Positions 48,300-55,348 of a DNA stretch of 64,000 nucleotides are shown here, piece after piece (the stretch's first letter is position 1; the number at the start of each line of letters is the position of its first letter). Source of the stretch: CAIYOL01 sp964494805 (lineage in GTDB: Bacteria > Planctomycetota > Phycisphaerae > Sedimentisphaerales > Anaerobacaceae); NCBI GenBank assembly GCA_964494805.1, contig CAZBST010000005.1, forward strand, positions 62,001 to 126,000, read 5' to 3'. The position numbers and the translations under genes are program-made. Below the pieces are notes generated by a model. That model was given only the letters and a program-made list of their open reading frames with translations, did no database searches and had not been told where the DNA came from.

Positions 48300-49706
48300 C
48301 TAATTTTCATCGATAATCGCCTTTGCTATATCGTTGAGCGCCTTTCGTGTTCCTCCCCTGCTTTTGTTGGCCAGAATGGAAAATATATATTCCCCGTCCT
48401 CGCTGCTGCATATCCCCGAAAATGATTTGACGCCGGCGATATATCCAGTCTTGCCGAAAACTTTGCCCTTGTATTTTTCTTCTTCGAAGGGTTTGCTGAT
48501 TGTCCCTTCTACCCCCCCTATCATAAGCGAGTTTTTATAGAGCTCCCAGTTCCTGCCCTTGTAAGCATCTAATAAAACTTTTGCGATGGCATCTGCGCTG
48601 AGTTTATTTCCCCTGCTCAGGCCGCTACCGTCGTCGACATAAAATTCTTTTTCTTCAATCTTAAGCCCCCGCAGGTAACTGTGAATGAATTCCCGCCCTA
48701 ACGCCCAGTTCCCATTTCTACCGCTCGACATGGCCTTTACCGCAATGGCCTTAACAAACGCCTCCGCCACTAAGCCGAGACTGTTCTTATTGCAGCGAGC
48801 CAGGCAATCAGTCATCGGCGTGCTGTACTCAGCGATTTTCTTGTAATAGCATGGCGCTGATCCCTCAAGTATTTGTCCATCAACTTTAATTCCCGCCTTG
48901 GCTAAATGCTCCTGAAGCAGAACTCCAAAAAACTCAGCGGGTTTCTCAATTGCGTAATCGAGACCCTGCTGCTTTCTGCATTTGCCCTTTAGCGTAATGC
49001 TGTTCGGCCTCCGGTTGCGATACGCCCCCACCGCGCTTTTCGCTTTTTTCCCTTTTGTTATCGGCTTGACCTTATTGATTATCTTTACAAAACTGGTTTC
49101 CGGTTTGATGTCAACTGTTACCTTACCATCGGTATTCTTAACCGTTATCGCGATGCAATTGTCATTGTAGTTCAGGCCGCTTACTTCGCAGGCGTACCAT
49201 CGGTTTAACTGCTCCTTCGGCCAGTTCGGATGCACTCGTTCATTATCAAAAAAGCTGGCGTCAATGATTATGTCCTTGATGGTCGTTTCGCCGTTTTGTT
49301 TCAGCGATGCTGCTATATCTTTAAATATCCACCCAGGCTCTCTTTGATACTTGGCGTCCGTAACTTCATCGCCCAATAGCGGGTCGCCGCTCCCCTTTAC
49401 TACCAGCGTATCTCCGCAAAGACCGACCTCTGTTTTGAACTCGTAATCAGGCCCTAAGTATTTTAATGCCGCTGCCGTAGTAACTATTTTCATATTCGAG
49501 GCCGGCATCAATGCTTCATTTGCGTTATGGCTATACACTACTTCGCCCGAATCTGCCTTTACAATAGCGATGGAATATTGAACATCCTTTTGCGAGGGTT
49601 GATTGATAATGCCGTCGATTTTTTCAGCCAGTCCCGCCGAGGCAACGCTGACAAGACCGATGCTTAATAACGCTGAAGTTAAAAGTTTCTTTATTTTAAT
49701 ATCCAT
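48300..49706 (-). CDS. dacB: D-alanyl-D-alanine carboxypeptidase/endopeptidase (PBP4 type)
   Basis: A 468-aa periplasmic enzyme from ATG 49706 with a signal peptide (KIKKLLTSALLSIGLVSVASA). The first active-site motif is PASNMKIVTT (SxxK) and the third is VFGKTGYIAG (KTG). The second motif is odd: KNSLGLVAEAF occupies the SxN position, with Gly instead of Asn, which may weaken activity or change specificity. The large insertion typical of PBP4 lies between motifs 1 and 2 (about residues 90-290). It trims or cleaves peptidoglycan cross-links. It is preceded by a promoter and a terminator-like hairpin at 49762-49815. Confidence 0.85.
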   Translation of the reverse strand: MDIKIKKLLTSALLSIGLVSVASAGLAEKIDGIINQPSQKDVQYSIAIVKADSGEVVYSHNANEALMPASNMKIVTTAAALKYLGPDYEFKTEVGLCGDTLVVKGSGDPLLGDEVTDAKYQREPGWIFKDIAASLKQNGETTIKDIIIDASFFDNERVHPNWPKEQLNRWYACEVSGLNYNDNCIAITVKNTDGKVTVDIKPETSFVKIINKVKPITKGKKAKSAVGAYRNRRPNSITLKGKCRKQQGLDYAIEKPAEFFGVLLQEHLAKAGIKVDGQILEGSAPCYYKKIAEYSTPMTDCLARCNKNSLGLVAEAFVKAIAVKAMSSGRNGNWALGREFIHSYLRGLKIEEKEFYVDDGSGLSRGNKLSADAIAKVLLDAYKGRNWELYKNSLMIGGVEGTISKPFEEEKYKGKVFGKTGYIAGVKSFSGICSSEDGEYIFSILANKSRGGTRKALNDIAKAIIDEN

Positions 49707-49761
49707 AATGGGGCAATTTTTACCAAAATTACCTGCTTTTTTCAAGTGGAATGATAACTAT

Positions 49762-49815
49762 AAAAAAGCAGGGCTGGGAGCGGAGGGAGAGGAAAAGCGA
49801 TATTACCCAGCCCTG
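49762..49815 (-). terminator. Terminator-like hairpin in the dacB leader
   Basis: On the minus strand CAGGGCTGGG (49815-49806) pairs perfectly with CCCAGCCCTG (49778-49769), followed by GC and six T residues (49767-49762). It lies between the promoter and the dacB start, so it acts either as an attenuator or as the end of a small RNA. Confidence 0.75.
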
Positions 49816-49831
49816 TTGATTGTAATACCTT

Positions 49832-49860
49832 ATTTTACATTCATCGCTGGAAATTGTCAA
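49832..49860 (-). promoter_or_regulatory. Promoter upstream of dacB
   Basis: On the minus strand TTGACA (49860-49855), 17 bases, TAAAAT (49837-49832). A transcript would start near 49825 and meet the terminator-like hairpin after about 60 bases. Confidence 0.6.
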
Positions 49861-49924
49861 GTTAAAAACTGATTTCCTCAACGCAGCGCAGCCGGGTTGT
49901 ATAAGTTTACCTTGCCCGCCAATT

Positions 49925-50340
49925 AAAATTGGGTTTGTTTGGGTTTGTTTTGAACGGGTCACCGTCCTAAGTTTTTGGTTGTTAGTCATTGTATTTACCG
50001 AACTTACAGTCATTTTTGGCATTCTGGAAATTGGGTTCGTTTTGCATAATTTCACTCGTTCATAGTTCGTAGTTCATTGTTGATAAAGAATCTCCGTTGG
50101 GGGTTACATACGCTGTATAAACAGCGAGGTAAAACCCCACTACAAGATTATTTATTCCTAGTCGTTTCTGACCCGGGCCTGCCAGCCCCAAGACCTTGCC
50201 CCGCTGGGCGATTAAGGGCAGAATTATAGCCCTTCTACAATTGGAGGGACTTGCGCGATTGATGCGAAAAATGTTATCGTCTCTCGTCGCTCGGTTCTCG
50301 TAACTCGATGTGGGAAAAAGAGTAAAAAATTTTTTAGATT
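49925..50340. repeat. Dispersed structured repeat A, copy 2
   Basis: It matches 9044-9480 in the same orientation. The nested palindrome is at 50098-50139 and is unchanged. The two side hairpins, 50175-50188 (GGGCC...AGCCC) and 50214-50234 (AAGGGC...GCCCTT), each differ from copy 1 by a paired substitution that keeps pairing. Confidence 0.75.
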
Positions 50341-50420
50341 TTCCAATTTTATTCTTGGGGTACCAACAGTTTTGATTGATTTTATTCCACTCAAACGCCG
50401 TGGGGGCTTTTTTACCTAAG

Positions 50421-50518
50421 TTGCTGTTGCTGCCGGAGGCCGCAACGAGGAAGCATACAGTAAGTATGCCGAAGGCATACGGGAAAAACGGTATCCGAGC
50501 AGAAGGCAGCAACAGCAA
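50421..50518. repeat. Dispersed inverted-repeat element B, copy 2
   Basis: A 98-bp element with perfect 14-bp terminal inverted repeats, TTGCTGTTGCTGCC (50421-50434) and GGCAGCAACAGCAA (50505-50518). It lies 81 bases after repeat A, the same A-then-B order as near 9.5 kb. Confidence 0.75.
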
Positions 50519-50578
50519 ACCCCTCGGCGGGCCGAGGGGCTAAACGAAGAAGATTTGGGCGGACAAATAGGTCTGCTC

Positions 50579-51754
50579 CTACTGTCGTTTTTTATACGCG
50601 GTCATAGCGGCGTCGAGGACGGTTTTCAGGGCGACTTTGTGTTTTTCGGCGGCGGCGGCGCAATCGGAAAATTCCGGCTTGGCGTTCACGATTTTCCCGC
50701 CTAATGTGCCGGTCTTTATTCTTATTTCGCCGAATTCTGTCTGGACGGTGAGAAACTGCCTCGCTAATTTGCTTCTTTGCAAAATCTGCTTTCTGACCCC
50801 GAAGGTGAGACCTTCTTCGAAAAGGATTTGTTCCAATTGCTGAATATCTTCGACTTTGCAGATAACAGATATTTGCTCAGCGGGTCTGCCGTGTTTCATA
50901 TAAATCGGCGTGGTAAAAACATCCAGCGCCCCCTGCTTGAACAGCTTCTCTGTTACGGAGCCGACCAATTCGCCGCTTGCATCGTCTATATTAGTCTCAA
51001 GCAGACAGACAGAATCAGCATTAGCTTCCGCATCATCTGTAATTTGGCCGAGAATCAATCGCAGAACATTGGGGAATTTTTCTGACTCCAACGAGCCTGC
51101 CCCATATCCTATTTTCTCGATTAACATTTCCGGCAGAGGGCAGAACCGGTCAACCACAGTTGTCAGAATTGCCGCTGCGGTGGGAGTCAGCAGTTCAAAT
51201 TGTCCCGGCCCGCCGACAATTGGAACGCCTTTGAGCAGTTCTATCGTTGCAGGTGCAGGGACCGGCAGCAACTGGTGAGCGCATTCGATTATGCCGCCGC
51301 CGACGCTTAAGGCTGAGCAATATATCTTATTAATACCCAATGCCTCAAAGCCAATGGATGCGGAGACAATATCGACAATTGAATCAATAGCCCCTACCTC
51401 GTGAAAGTGGATGTCGTCAGGGTCTTTACCGTGAACGGCCCCCTCGGCCTGGGCAATTTTTTCAAAAACGGCAATAGCCGTTTTTTTTGCCTGTTCGCTT
51501 ATTTTGCTTTGGGTGATGATGTTGGTTATATCTTTGAGATTTCGATGCTTATGCTCTTTCTCCACAACAGGCGAAAGGCTGAGCGCCCGTAAGCCAGCAC
51601 GTTGGGTTTCGGTTATTTTTATATCGAGGTTTTTTAAGCCCAGGGTGGCGAGCTGGGCCTTTAGAAATTCGGCATCAAGCCCTGCATCGAGCATTGCAGC
51701 GACTATCATATCTCCGGCGGCACCGGCGAAACAATCAAAATAAGCGATTCTCAT
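50579..51754 (-). CDS. larC: Nickel pincer cofactor biosynthesis protein LarC
   Basis: A 391-aa LarC/DUF111 protein. The N terminus RIAYFDCFAGAAGDMIVAAM is the family hallmark, followed by IHFHEVGAIDSIVDIV, ALSVGGGIIECAHQLLPVPA, GQFELLTPTAAAILT and, in the C-terminal half, LETNIDDASGELVGSV. LarC inserts nickel into the pincer cofactor of lactate racemase-type enzymes (family knowledge). The usual partners LarB and LarE are not in the window, so they must be elsewhere or absent. It has its own intergenic region on both sides. Confidence 0.92.
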   Translation of the reverse strand: MRIAYFDCFAGAAGDMIVAAMLDAGLDAEFLKAQLATLGLKNLDIKITETQRAGLRALSLSPVVEKEHKHRNLKDITNIITQSKISEQAKKTAIAVFEKIAQAEGAVHGKDPDDIHFHEVGAIDSIVDIVSASIGFEALGINKIYCSALSVGGGIIECAHQLLPVPAPATIELLKGVPIVGGPGQFELLTPTAAAILTTVVDRFCPLPEMLIEKIGYGAGSLESEKFPNVLRLILGQITDDAEANADSVCLLETNIDDASGELVGSVTEKLFKQGALDVFTTPIYMKHGRPAEQISVICKVEDIQQLEQILFEEGLTFGVRKQILQRSKLARQFLTVQTEFGEIRIKTGTLGGKIVNAKPEFSDCAAAAEKHKVALKTVLDAAMTAYKKRQ

Positions 51755-51882
51755 AACTGTAACCTTACAAAAGCAGTAATTTTACGGCAATTATCCACTA
51801 AAAGTGAATTTCTTCAAGCACAAATACGGAACATAGTTTGTAGCGGATGGGAGCAAAAGGTGCTATTTGGTTCTATTTTATC

Positions 51883-51911
51883 TTGATTTTCAGCCTGAAA
51901 AGCTATATAAT
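51883..51911 (+). promoter_or_regulatory. Promoter with internal palindrome, cassette copy 1
   Basis: TTGATT (51883-51888), 17 bases, TATAAT (51906-51911). The spacer and -35 edge contain the 15-bp perfect palindrome TTTTCAGCCTGAAAA (51887-51901), a likely operator. The leader is about 29 bases and ends in AAGGAGG (51935-51941). Confidence 0.75.
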
Positions 51912-51946
51912 GGTATAAACAAGAATTTGTCCGGAAGGAGGCCAAA

Positions 51947-52840
51947 ATGAAGACCCTAATCTTAATTTTCGGTTGTCTGCTGCTCTCGGTCATACCCTCT
52001 CAGGCAGCAGGACAAAATCGGGAGGAACGTCTGCAGGACATACGCGATACCGCTGCAAGAAAAAGACAGGCCATCGAAAACCGCTACCTCGTGGATCTTG
52101 CGAGGTTAAGGCTGCAGGCACTGAAGCAGGCACAAAGAACCAGACTCTTCCACAGGATGTTTTGGACAGAGTTTATATCAGAAAGCTATCAAAGACCTTA
52201 CGCTGATAACTACATCTACAAGAGGCCCCACTTATGTTACGACCGAGAAGCAATTAAGTACGACCCAAAGCTGATTGAGTACAACCTAAGGGCACCTGAT
52301 CTGCGTGCCGCCTTGATAGACTGCTACTTCATAGGTGCAGCCGAGGACTATTTAATGGACGCCGATGCAAGAAAACTGCTCGCCGAAATAGTCAACATCA
52401 ACAGGGACATTCCACATGGCAGCCGGAACTTGTTATTCATAAGAGAGGCGGAGAAATTACTTGCCATTATGGATTATTTCGCAGCGATGTCTGAAAAACT
52501 TGAAAATCAAAGAGCGAGCGAATTAGCCGACCTGCAGATTTGGGAAGAGAGTTCGATAGCTGAGGCTCAGAGGGCCATAGGTGAAATGGTATCCCCTGCC
52601 GAAGCGACCCCGTACGGCACAGTAATTGCGGTTATTAACTATAACAAAGACTCTTTTTGTATGATTAAGGGCATCGACGAAATTGTTAAGGTCGGCGATA
52701 CTATAAATAATGCTCAGACGAAGAATGTAAAGATTGTCAAAATAGATATAGACGTAGACAGCGCCAGAGTCGAGTTCGACAGAAACGGTCAACAATGGGC
52801 TCAGACCGTTGGACAACCCCCAAATCCCGGATGGAAATAG
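51947..52840 (+). CDS. Secreted protein of unknown function, cassette paralogue 1
   Basis: A 297-aa exported protein with the signal peptide KTLILIFGCLLLSVIPSQAAG. The mature N-terminal half is charged and helical (EERLQDIRDTAARKRQAIEN). The last about 80 residues form a beta-rich domain (YGTVIAVINYNKDSFCMIKG, VKIVKIDIDVDSARVEFDRN, ending WAQTVGQPPNPGWK) that resembles the small beta domains of secretion-system proteins such as PilP or GspC; this is an inference. The downstream gene has the same promoter, ribosome-binding site and signal peptide almost base for base, but a different mature helical region. Confidence 0.75.
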   Translation: MKTLILIFGCLLLSVIPSQAAGQNREERLQDIRDTAARKRQAIENRYLVDLARLRLQALKQAQRTRLFHRMFWTEFISESYQRPYADNYIYKRPHLCYDREAIKYDPKLIEYNLRAPDLRAALIDCYFIGAAEDYLMDADARKLLAEIVNINRDIPHGSRNLLFIREAEKLLAIMDYFAAMSEKLENQRASELADLQIWEESSIAEAQRAIGEMVSPAEATPYGTVIAVINYNKDSFCMIKGIDEIVKVGDTINNAQTKNVKIVKIDIDVDSARVEFDRNGQQWAQTVGQPPNPGWK

Positions 52841-52891
52841 CCTATTAAAAAGTCCCAAGTGTTTCTGCTCTGAGTTTATCAGGGGTTTATC

Positions 52892-52920
52892 TTGATTTTC
52901 AGCCTGAAAAGCTATATAAT
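52892..52920 (+). promoter_or_regulatory. Promoter with internal palindrome, cassette copy 2
   Basis: TTGATT (52892-52897), 17 bases, TATAAT (52915-52920), with the same palindrome TTTTCAGCCTGAAAA at 52896-52910. The leader ends in AAGGAGG (52945-52951). Confidence 0.75.
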
Positions 52921-52957
52921 GCTATTGAACAAGAAATTGCCAGGAAGGAGGCCAAAG

Positions 52958-53758
52958 ATGAAAAACCTAACCTTAATTTTGGGTTGTCTGCTGCTCTCGG
53001 TCATACCCTCTCAGGCAGCAGGAAAAAAACAGCAACTTAGTAACCCTAACCAGCGGTTTGAGGAGATAGAAAGATACATCGCACGCCTGCGCCAGGGAAT
53101 AGAAACCTATTACGCAAACCAGATTATTGAAGTGCAACAGCGAGGAGAATCCGAAATTGGACAGCTTGAAGTTGCTGACAAGCCGGTCTATGCCAACCTT
53201 GCTCCAGTCTATGCCTCCCTCGCAGTACAGGCTGAAATGGCTGAAGATGTCTTGCACATCAACAACTACGGATATCAAGTGCCTTGGAGATTTGAAGATA
53301 AACACGTGCCCCGGGAACTTGGAGATAAAGCTGAAAGAATGTCGCGACTTAGGGGTGAAAACGAATCATATAAAATTGTAAAATCAGCTGAGTGGTTTGC
53401 GGCGGCACAGAGCCTAATAGCCAGAAAAAAGAGCTATATATTGGGAAAGATGGCATTCGAAACCGCGAACCTTGAAAGGCAAAAAAACTATGCCTTAACC
53501 GTCACCCTGCCGGAGCTTGAAAAACGGCTGAAGGAAGACCTGCTGGAACCTAAGCCCAAGCCAACGCACGGGCTGGTAACCGGGATAGTCTATTCTGCGA
53601 ACAAACCTTGCGCTGTCGTTGACCGTGAAATAGTCTATGAAGGGGACGTAATACGCGGCGTCAAGGTCGTCAAAATATATCAAGACAGCGTTAAATTCAG
53701 CAGGAAAAGCAGAAACTGGGAGCAAAAAGTACAACAAGCCCCGGAAGCTTATTGGTAA
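52958..53758 (+). CDS. Secreted protein of unknown function, cassette paralogue 2
   Basis: A 266-aa exported protein; the start at 52958 follows AAGGAGG by 6 bases. Its signal peptide NLTLILGCLLLSVIPSQAAG is almost identical to the upstream paralogue. The body is helical (RFEEIERYIARLRQGIETYY) and not clearly alignable with the upstream protein, but the C-terminal domain is related (HGLVTGIVYSANKPCAVVDR, EGDVIRGVKVVKIYQDSVKF, ending WEQKVQQAPEAYW). The conserved ends and divergent middle suggest that the beta domain and export signal are a common frame for different binding parts. The function is unknown. Confidence 0.75.
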   Translation: MKNLTLILGCLLLSVIPSQAAGKKQQLSNPNQRFEEIERYIARLRQGIETYYANQIIEVQQRGESEIGQLEVADKPVYANLAPVYASLAVQAEMAEDVLHINNYGYQVPWRFEDKHVPRELGDKAERMSRLRGENESYKIVKSAEWFAAAQSLIARKKSYILGKMAFETANLERQKNYALTVTLPELEKRLKEDLLEPKPKPTHGLVTGIVYSANKPCAVVDREIVYEGDVIRGVKVVKIYQDSVKFSRKSRNWEQKVQQAPEAYW

Positions 53759-53910
53759 TAGCTGAGCTGTTGGCAAAATCAACATTGTAGAAATGCCTTC
53801 CTAACTACCCTCAGGTTGGGGGGTTAGATATTGGGTTGCATTGCCTGTGGCATGGCATAGCCATTAGGATGTACCCCCCTGCCGAGTAAAAAGTCTATTC
53901 TTTTCAGTAA

Positions 53911-53939
53911 TTGTAAAAGAAAATACGATAAGGTATATT
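53911..53939 (+). promoter_or_regulatory. Promoter immediately before the 119-aa gene (leaderless)
   Basis: TTGTAA (53911-53916), 17 bases, TATATT (53934-53939). Initiation about 7 bases after the -10 falls at the ATG at 53947, and no Shine-Dalgarno sequence precedes that ATG. Confidence 0.5.
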
Positions 53940-53946
53940 AGATACT

Positions 53947-54306
53947 ATGCAGAGAAAATTTTTTACAAAAAAGGGAAGCGTTTATATACAGTCAATCAGG
54001 AGAGGCAGAGAACTTTGGATTAAAGAGGACAAAAACGGGGAAATACAGACGCTTATGGGGGGGATTCATATTTCGAAGAAAAAATTCAAAGAACTTATAA
54101 AAGAGTATCCTTCTTCGCTATTAGATAAAACCTATTGCTTCGATGCAGATGTTGAAAGAGAGTTTTTTGAAGACGCTAAAAGGGAAAAGTTTATCGGCAG
54201 CATAGAAGATGAAGATACTGTAATTTTTTTCCTTATTAAAAAGAGACCTGACAAATACGGAATCGGGTGCAGCAGTTTAGTCAAGAGAATAGAAGAAATT
54301 GCTTAG
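53947..54306 (+). CDS. Uncharacterised protein (119 aa)
   Basis: A small basic-and-acidic soluble protein, MQRKFFTKKGSVYIQSIRRG..., with a beta-rich N-terminal part (GRELWIKEDKNGEIQTLMGG) and a helical and strand C-terminal part (EDTVIFFLIKKRPDKYGIGC). No membrane segment or known motif was found. Its promoter is so close to the ATG that the mRNA probably has no leader. The next gene has its own promoter at 54320-54347, so this one appears monocistronic. The function is unknown. Confidence 0.6.
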   Translation: MQRKFFTKKGSVYIQSIRRGRELWIKEDKNGEIQTLMGGIHISKKKFKELIKEYPSSLLDKTYCFDADVEREFFEDAKREKFIGSIEDEDTVIFFLIKKRPDKYGIGCSSLVKRIEEIA

Positions 54307-54319
54307 AAAAAATGGGGGG

Positions 54320-54347
54320 TTGCACTTAAAAACCTTTTAGTTACAAT
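54320..54347 (+). promoter_or_regulatory. Promoter of the small EF-Tu-domain gene
   Basis: TTGCAC (54320-54325), 16 bases, TACAAT (54342-54347). The leader of about 50 bases contains AAGGAG before the ATG at 54404. Confidence 0.5.
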
Positions 54348-54403
54348 AAGAGGCAGCGTATAAACTTATATCAGAAACAATTAAACCTGAAGGAGATAGG
54401 AAT

Positions 54404-54658
54404 ATGCCTGAGGAGATAATTGGAACGGTATCGGATTTTTTTGCCCGGCCTGTAGTAGCGGCTATCGAGATGACGGGAGATTTGAAAATTGGAGATAAAA
54501 TCCACATTAAAGGTCATAGTACCGACCTTGAGCTGGTTGTCGACTCGATGCAGATTAATAATGTGGCTGTTACAGAGGCCAAAGCGGGCGACTCTGTCGG
54601 AGTGAAGGTCAGCGAGCGGGTGAGAAAGCACGATACGGTTTATAAGGTCACCGACTGA
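54404..54658 (+). CDS. Stand-alone translation factor domain II protein (EF-Tu domain II-like)
   Basis: An 84-aa protein that consists of a single beta-barrel of the EF-Tu/EF-G domain II type: EEIIGTVSDFFARPVVAAIE, KIGDKIHIKGHSTDLELVVD, SMQINNVAVTEAKAGDSVGV. There is no GTPase domain. Family members of this size are found in many bacteria and archaea as 'translation elongation factor-like' proteins with no defined role. GAAGGAG precedes the start. The next gene, a 2H phosphoesterase, begins 72 bases later on the same strand, so RNA-related work for both is possible but not shown. Confidence 0.8.
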   Translation: MPEEIIGTVSDFFARPVVAAIEMTGDLKIGDKIHIKGHSTDLELVVDSMQINNVAVTEAKAGDSVGVKVSERVRKHDTVYKVTD

Positions 54659-54730
54659 ATCTAAATCTGCGGTTAGAATCTCAATATTGCTTCGCTGCGC
54701 GCACAATGATGATTGGGACGAAAGAAACGT

Positions 54731-55330
54731 ATGAGCAAGAAAGCGGTTGATGTGGTGCTGCTGCCGGACGAGGCGATGACGGATAAGGCGATCGAAGCAA
54801 ACGCTGAGTTGGTAAAAAAGTTCGGCAGGAAAATAGTTTTGAATAAGAAGAACTGCCTGCCGCATATTTCCTTAGCTATGGGGTGTATCGATGAGGGGGA
54901 TATTGCTGCTGTCGATAAAATTTTACAGTTAATTGCAAAAGAATCTGCTTTGGGCGATTTAACAGTTTTGGGGGTGCAGGTTTCGGAAAATTCAGCAGGC
55001 GAGAAGGTATCGGCTTTCGAGGTGGGAGGAACGAAAGAGCTTCAATCGCTTCACGAAACGATAATGGAGAGATTAGAACCATATTTAGGCAGAGATGTTA
55101 CAGCTGAAGAGATAAGCGATGAAGAGGTTGCGGAAACGACGTTATTGTGGATTAAAAATTACCTGGAGAAATCGAGTTTTGCCAAATTTTTTCCGCATAT
55201 AACAATTGGATACGGCGAACTGAGCAGTCCGCCTGCCTTTCCAATTAAATTTGCTGCGTCAAAGCTTGCTTTATGTCATCTTGGGAACCACTGCACGTGC
55301 AGGAGGGTTCTTGCATCGGTTGAGCTTTAG
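54731..55330 (+). CDS. 2H phosphoesterase / 2'-5' RNA ligase-like protein
   Basis: A 199-aa protein with two HxS/T motifs, CLPHISLAMG and FFPHITIGYG, that form the 2H phosphoesterase active site, as in LigT/2'-5' RNA ligase and cyclic phosphodiesterases. The start at 54731 (MSKKAVDVVLLPDEAMTDKA) is preferred over an in-frame ATG six codons earlier. Substrates of the family are 2',3'-cyclic phosphates or RNA ends; the specific one is unknown. It ends 18 bases before the RND exporter gene. Confidence 0.8.
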   Translation: MSKKAVDVVLLPDEAMTDKAIEANAELVKKFGRKIVLNKKNCLPHISLAMGCIDEGDIAAVDKILQLIAKESALGDLTVLGVQVSENSAGEKVSAFEVGGTKELQSLHETIMERLEPYLGRDVTAEEISDEEVAETTLLWIKNYLEKSSFAKFFPHITIGYGELSSPPAFPIKFAASKLALCHLGNHCTCRRVLASVEL

Positions 55331-55348
55331 AGTATGATTTAGCGGCAT

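Larger units (their letters stand above)
49707..50578. other. Intergenic region with attenuator and repeats A and B
   Basis: About 870 bases between two minus-strand genes, without a credible gene. It holds the terminator-like hairpin and promoter of dacB (49762-49860), repeat A copy 2 (49925-50340) and repeat B copy 2 (50421-50518). The minus-strand open frame at 50060-50518 is a product of the repeats. Confidence 0.65.

Noticed and set aside
50060..50518. A 152-codon minus-strand open frame
   Set aside because: It is confined to repeats A and B, with no start signal; it is the counterpart of the rejected frames near 9.5 kb.
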